Source: an uncultured Treponema sp. (lineage in GTDB: Bacteria; Spirochaetota; Spirochaetia; Treponematales; Treponemataceae). From it: a DNA stretch of 22,900 bases. Location: assembly GCA_947165795.1 (NCBI GenBank), contig CAMVBP010000005.1:1-22900 (forward strand), in the 5' to 3' direction. This document shows positions 22,228 through 22,900 of this stretch, piece after piece; positions within the stretch are counted from its first letter, which is position 1; each line of letters starts with the position of its first letter. Below the pieces are notes generated by a model that was not told the origin of the DNA, ran no database searches, and saw only the letters and a list, made by a program, of their open reading frames with translations. Position numbers and translations under genes: made by a program.

Positions 22228-22288
22228 TTTTAAAGTACGAACGGTCATTAGAAATAAAAAAATGCTAACAAACGTTCGTACTTTAAAA
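22228..22288. repeat. Perfect 16-bp inverted repeat containing two palindrome copies
   Basis: TTTTAAAGTACGAACG (22228-22243) and CGTTCGTACTTTAAAA (22273-22288) are perfect reverse complements. The match extends to 21 of 24 with inner arms ending at 22251 and 22265. Each arm contains a partial copy of the 18-bp palindrome (22234-22251 and 22265-22282), with centres 31 bp apart, close to three helical turns. It lies between the dCMP deaminase promoter and the first DnaA box. Confidence 0.6.
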
Positions 22289-22330
22289 AAAATTACTAAT
22301 AATTGGTAGGAAAAAATGATTTTTACGAGT

Positions 22331-22339
22331 TTATCCACT
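22331..22339 (+). promoter_or_regulatory. DnaA box (one mismatch)
   Basis: TTATCCACT, one mismatch to the consensus TTATCCACA, 7 nt before the first parS site. Confidence 0.6.
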
Positions 22340-22346
22340 TTTATAA

Positions 22347-22362
22347 TGTTCCACGTGAAACA
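22347..22362. promoter_or_regulatory. parS site (ParB binding), full consensus
   Basis: TGTTCCACGTGAAACA matches the widely conserved parS consensus TGTTNCACGTGAAACA at every defined position. ParB (Spo0J) binds it to organise and segregate the origin region. Confidence 0.9.
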
Positions 22363-22365
22363 AAA

Positions 22366-22374
22366 TGTGGATAA
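22366..22374 (-). promoter_or_regulatory. DnaA box (perfect)
   Basis: TGTGGATAA, the complement of TTATCCACA, 3 nt after the first parS site and 20 bp from the next box in the same orientation. Confidence 0.75.
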
Positions 22375-22385
22375 GTTGTTTACAA

Positions 22386-22394
22386 TGTGGATAA
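22386..22394 (-). promoter_or_regulatory. DnaA box (perfect)
   Basis: TGTGGATAA in the same orientation as the box at 22366, about two helical turns away. Confidence 0.75.
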
Positions 22395-22628
22395 AACATT
22401 TTTGAAGGTAAATTGGATTATTAATGTATATACTGCATTCTACGGGTTTAATAAATGCTTTATTAATATAGATGTGCAGCATTATTCCTGACTTATTGAA
22501 AAGCAAAAAATATATTATAAATGCTATAGCAGAAGAACAAATTCAGTTATAAATAATTAATTTTTACAGAAAGTACTATAAAGCATTATTCATAAGACAT
22601 ACAGATCAAATATTGTATAACCTGATCA

Positions 22629-22637
22629 TTATCCACA
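22629..22637 (+). promoter_or_regulatory. DnaA box (perfect)
   Basis: TTATCCACA, opposite in orientation to the pair at 22366/22386; the AT-rich stretch lies between them. Confidence 0.7.
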
Positions 22638-22745
22638 TCTTTTGATGTTATGTTCAGATAATACTCAATTTATACCGCATCGCGATTATAACTGTAATAA
22701 AAAAGCGTCTTAAAGGACATTATAAAGATTATATAACACATATAG

Positions 22746-22761
22746 TGTTTCACATGAAACA
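22746..22761. promoter_or_regulatory. parS-like site (one central change)
   Basis: TGTTTCACATGAAACA differs from the parS consensus only at the centre (CACATG for CACGTG). Confidence 0.75.
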
Positions 22762-22798
22762 ATTTTCAATTCTTATTGCTGTTTTCAAATAAATGTTA

Positions 22799-22814
22799 TG
22801 TTTCACATGAAACA
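22799..22814. promoter_or_regulatory. parS-like site (one central change)
   Basis: TGTTTCACATGAAACA, identical to the site at 22746 and 53 bp from it, with the same central CACATG variant. Confidence 0.75.
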
Positions 22815-22900
22815 TTCGTTTTTTCTTATTGATTTATACTGTTTATCATTTCTTCTGGATACTTAGAAAAATAGCGCCATTAATTAATTGAACGCTTATC

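Larger units (their letters stand above)
22146..22900. other. Origin/partition region (oriC-like)
   Basis: 755 bp without a credible gene, very AT-rich, holding three parS-type sites (22347, 22746, 22799), four DnaA boxes (22331, 22366, 22386, 22629), the AT-rich stretch 22490-22570 that could unwind, and a long inverted repeat (22228-22288). DnaA boxes beside parS sites are characteristic of bacterial chromosomal origins. The window ends in TTATC (22896-22900), possibly another DnaA box cut by the edge. The dnaA gene is not in view. Confidence 0.8.

Noticed and set aside
22228..22288. Inverted repeat as a terminator
   Set aside because: The loop is 29 nt, no gene ends nearby on either strand, and there is no proper T-run after a GC-rich stem.
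22216..22506. Open frame of 96 residues on the minus strand in the origin region
   Set aside because: It runs through DnaA boxes, a parS site and the inverted repeat, has no ribosome binding site and low-complexity composition; an accidental frame in AT-rich DNA.
1..22900. CRISPR array, tRNA, rRNA, transposase or phage genes
   Set aside because: No regularly spaced repeats, no cloverleaf or rRNA-like stretches, and no transposase, integrase or phage structural proteins were seen.

Overview
The window is AT-rich, and its genes are closely packed with short gaps and frequent stop/start overlaps. The cell appears to have two membranes: there is a LolA-like carrier, an MMPL/RND-type exporter, an LpxL-type acyltransferase and several signal-peptide or lipoprotein products. 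Gene content and composition look most like a host-associated or rumen-type Treponema (Spirochaetota). That is an impression from protein style, not a demonstrated assignment.

Layout. (1) 64-2935, minus strand: a three-gene operon of a small membrane protein and two secreted proteins with SH3-like domains. (2) 3056-6362: an AMP-forming acyl-CoA synthetase with a probable leaderless promoter, two terminators, a TetR-family regulator with a palindromic operator, and a TrmN6-type tRNA methyltransferase that converges on tetR. (3) 6694-15126, plus strand: a nine-gene operon of two acyl carrier proteins, a membrane-domain/acyl-ACP ligase fusion, a FabZ-like dehydratase, a family 2 glycosyltransferase, an LpxL-like acyltransferase, a LolA-like protein, an MMPL exporter and a lipoprotein. 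Its gene order follows the carrier/ligase/transfer/export half of aryl-polyene (APE) clusters, but no ketosynthase, ketoreductase or thioesterase is present in the window. (4) 15131-17904, minus: azlC-azlD, a HAD phosphatase and a secreted M15 peptidase. (5) 17973-22133, minus: a DHH phosphoesterase, an amidohydrolase, a PlsC-type acyltransferase, a lipoprotein with a permuted papain-like fold, and a dCMP deaminase. (6) 22146-22900: non-coding DNA with three ParB parS-type sites and four DnaA boxes, almost certainly part of the chromosomal origin or its edge.

How the genes work together. The nine-gene operon would load an acyl or aryl acid on a carrier protein, modify it, attach it to a sugar or lipid, and move the product to the outer membrane. 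The acyl-CoA synthetase and TetR regulator just upstream may supply or sense the substrate. If the origin lies at the right edge, the minus-strand genes from 15131 to 22133 run away from it (leading strand), while the nine-gene operon runs toward it.

The most unusual signals are the APE-like operon without chain-extension enzymes, the origin/partition region, and an 18-bp palindrome (consensus CTAACKAACGTTMGTTAG) that recurs at least six times, both at promoters and inside unrelated genes.
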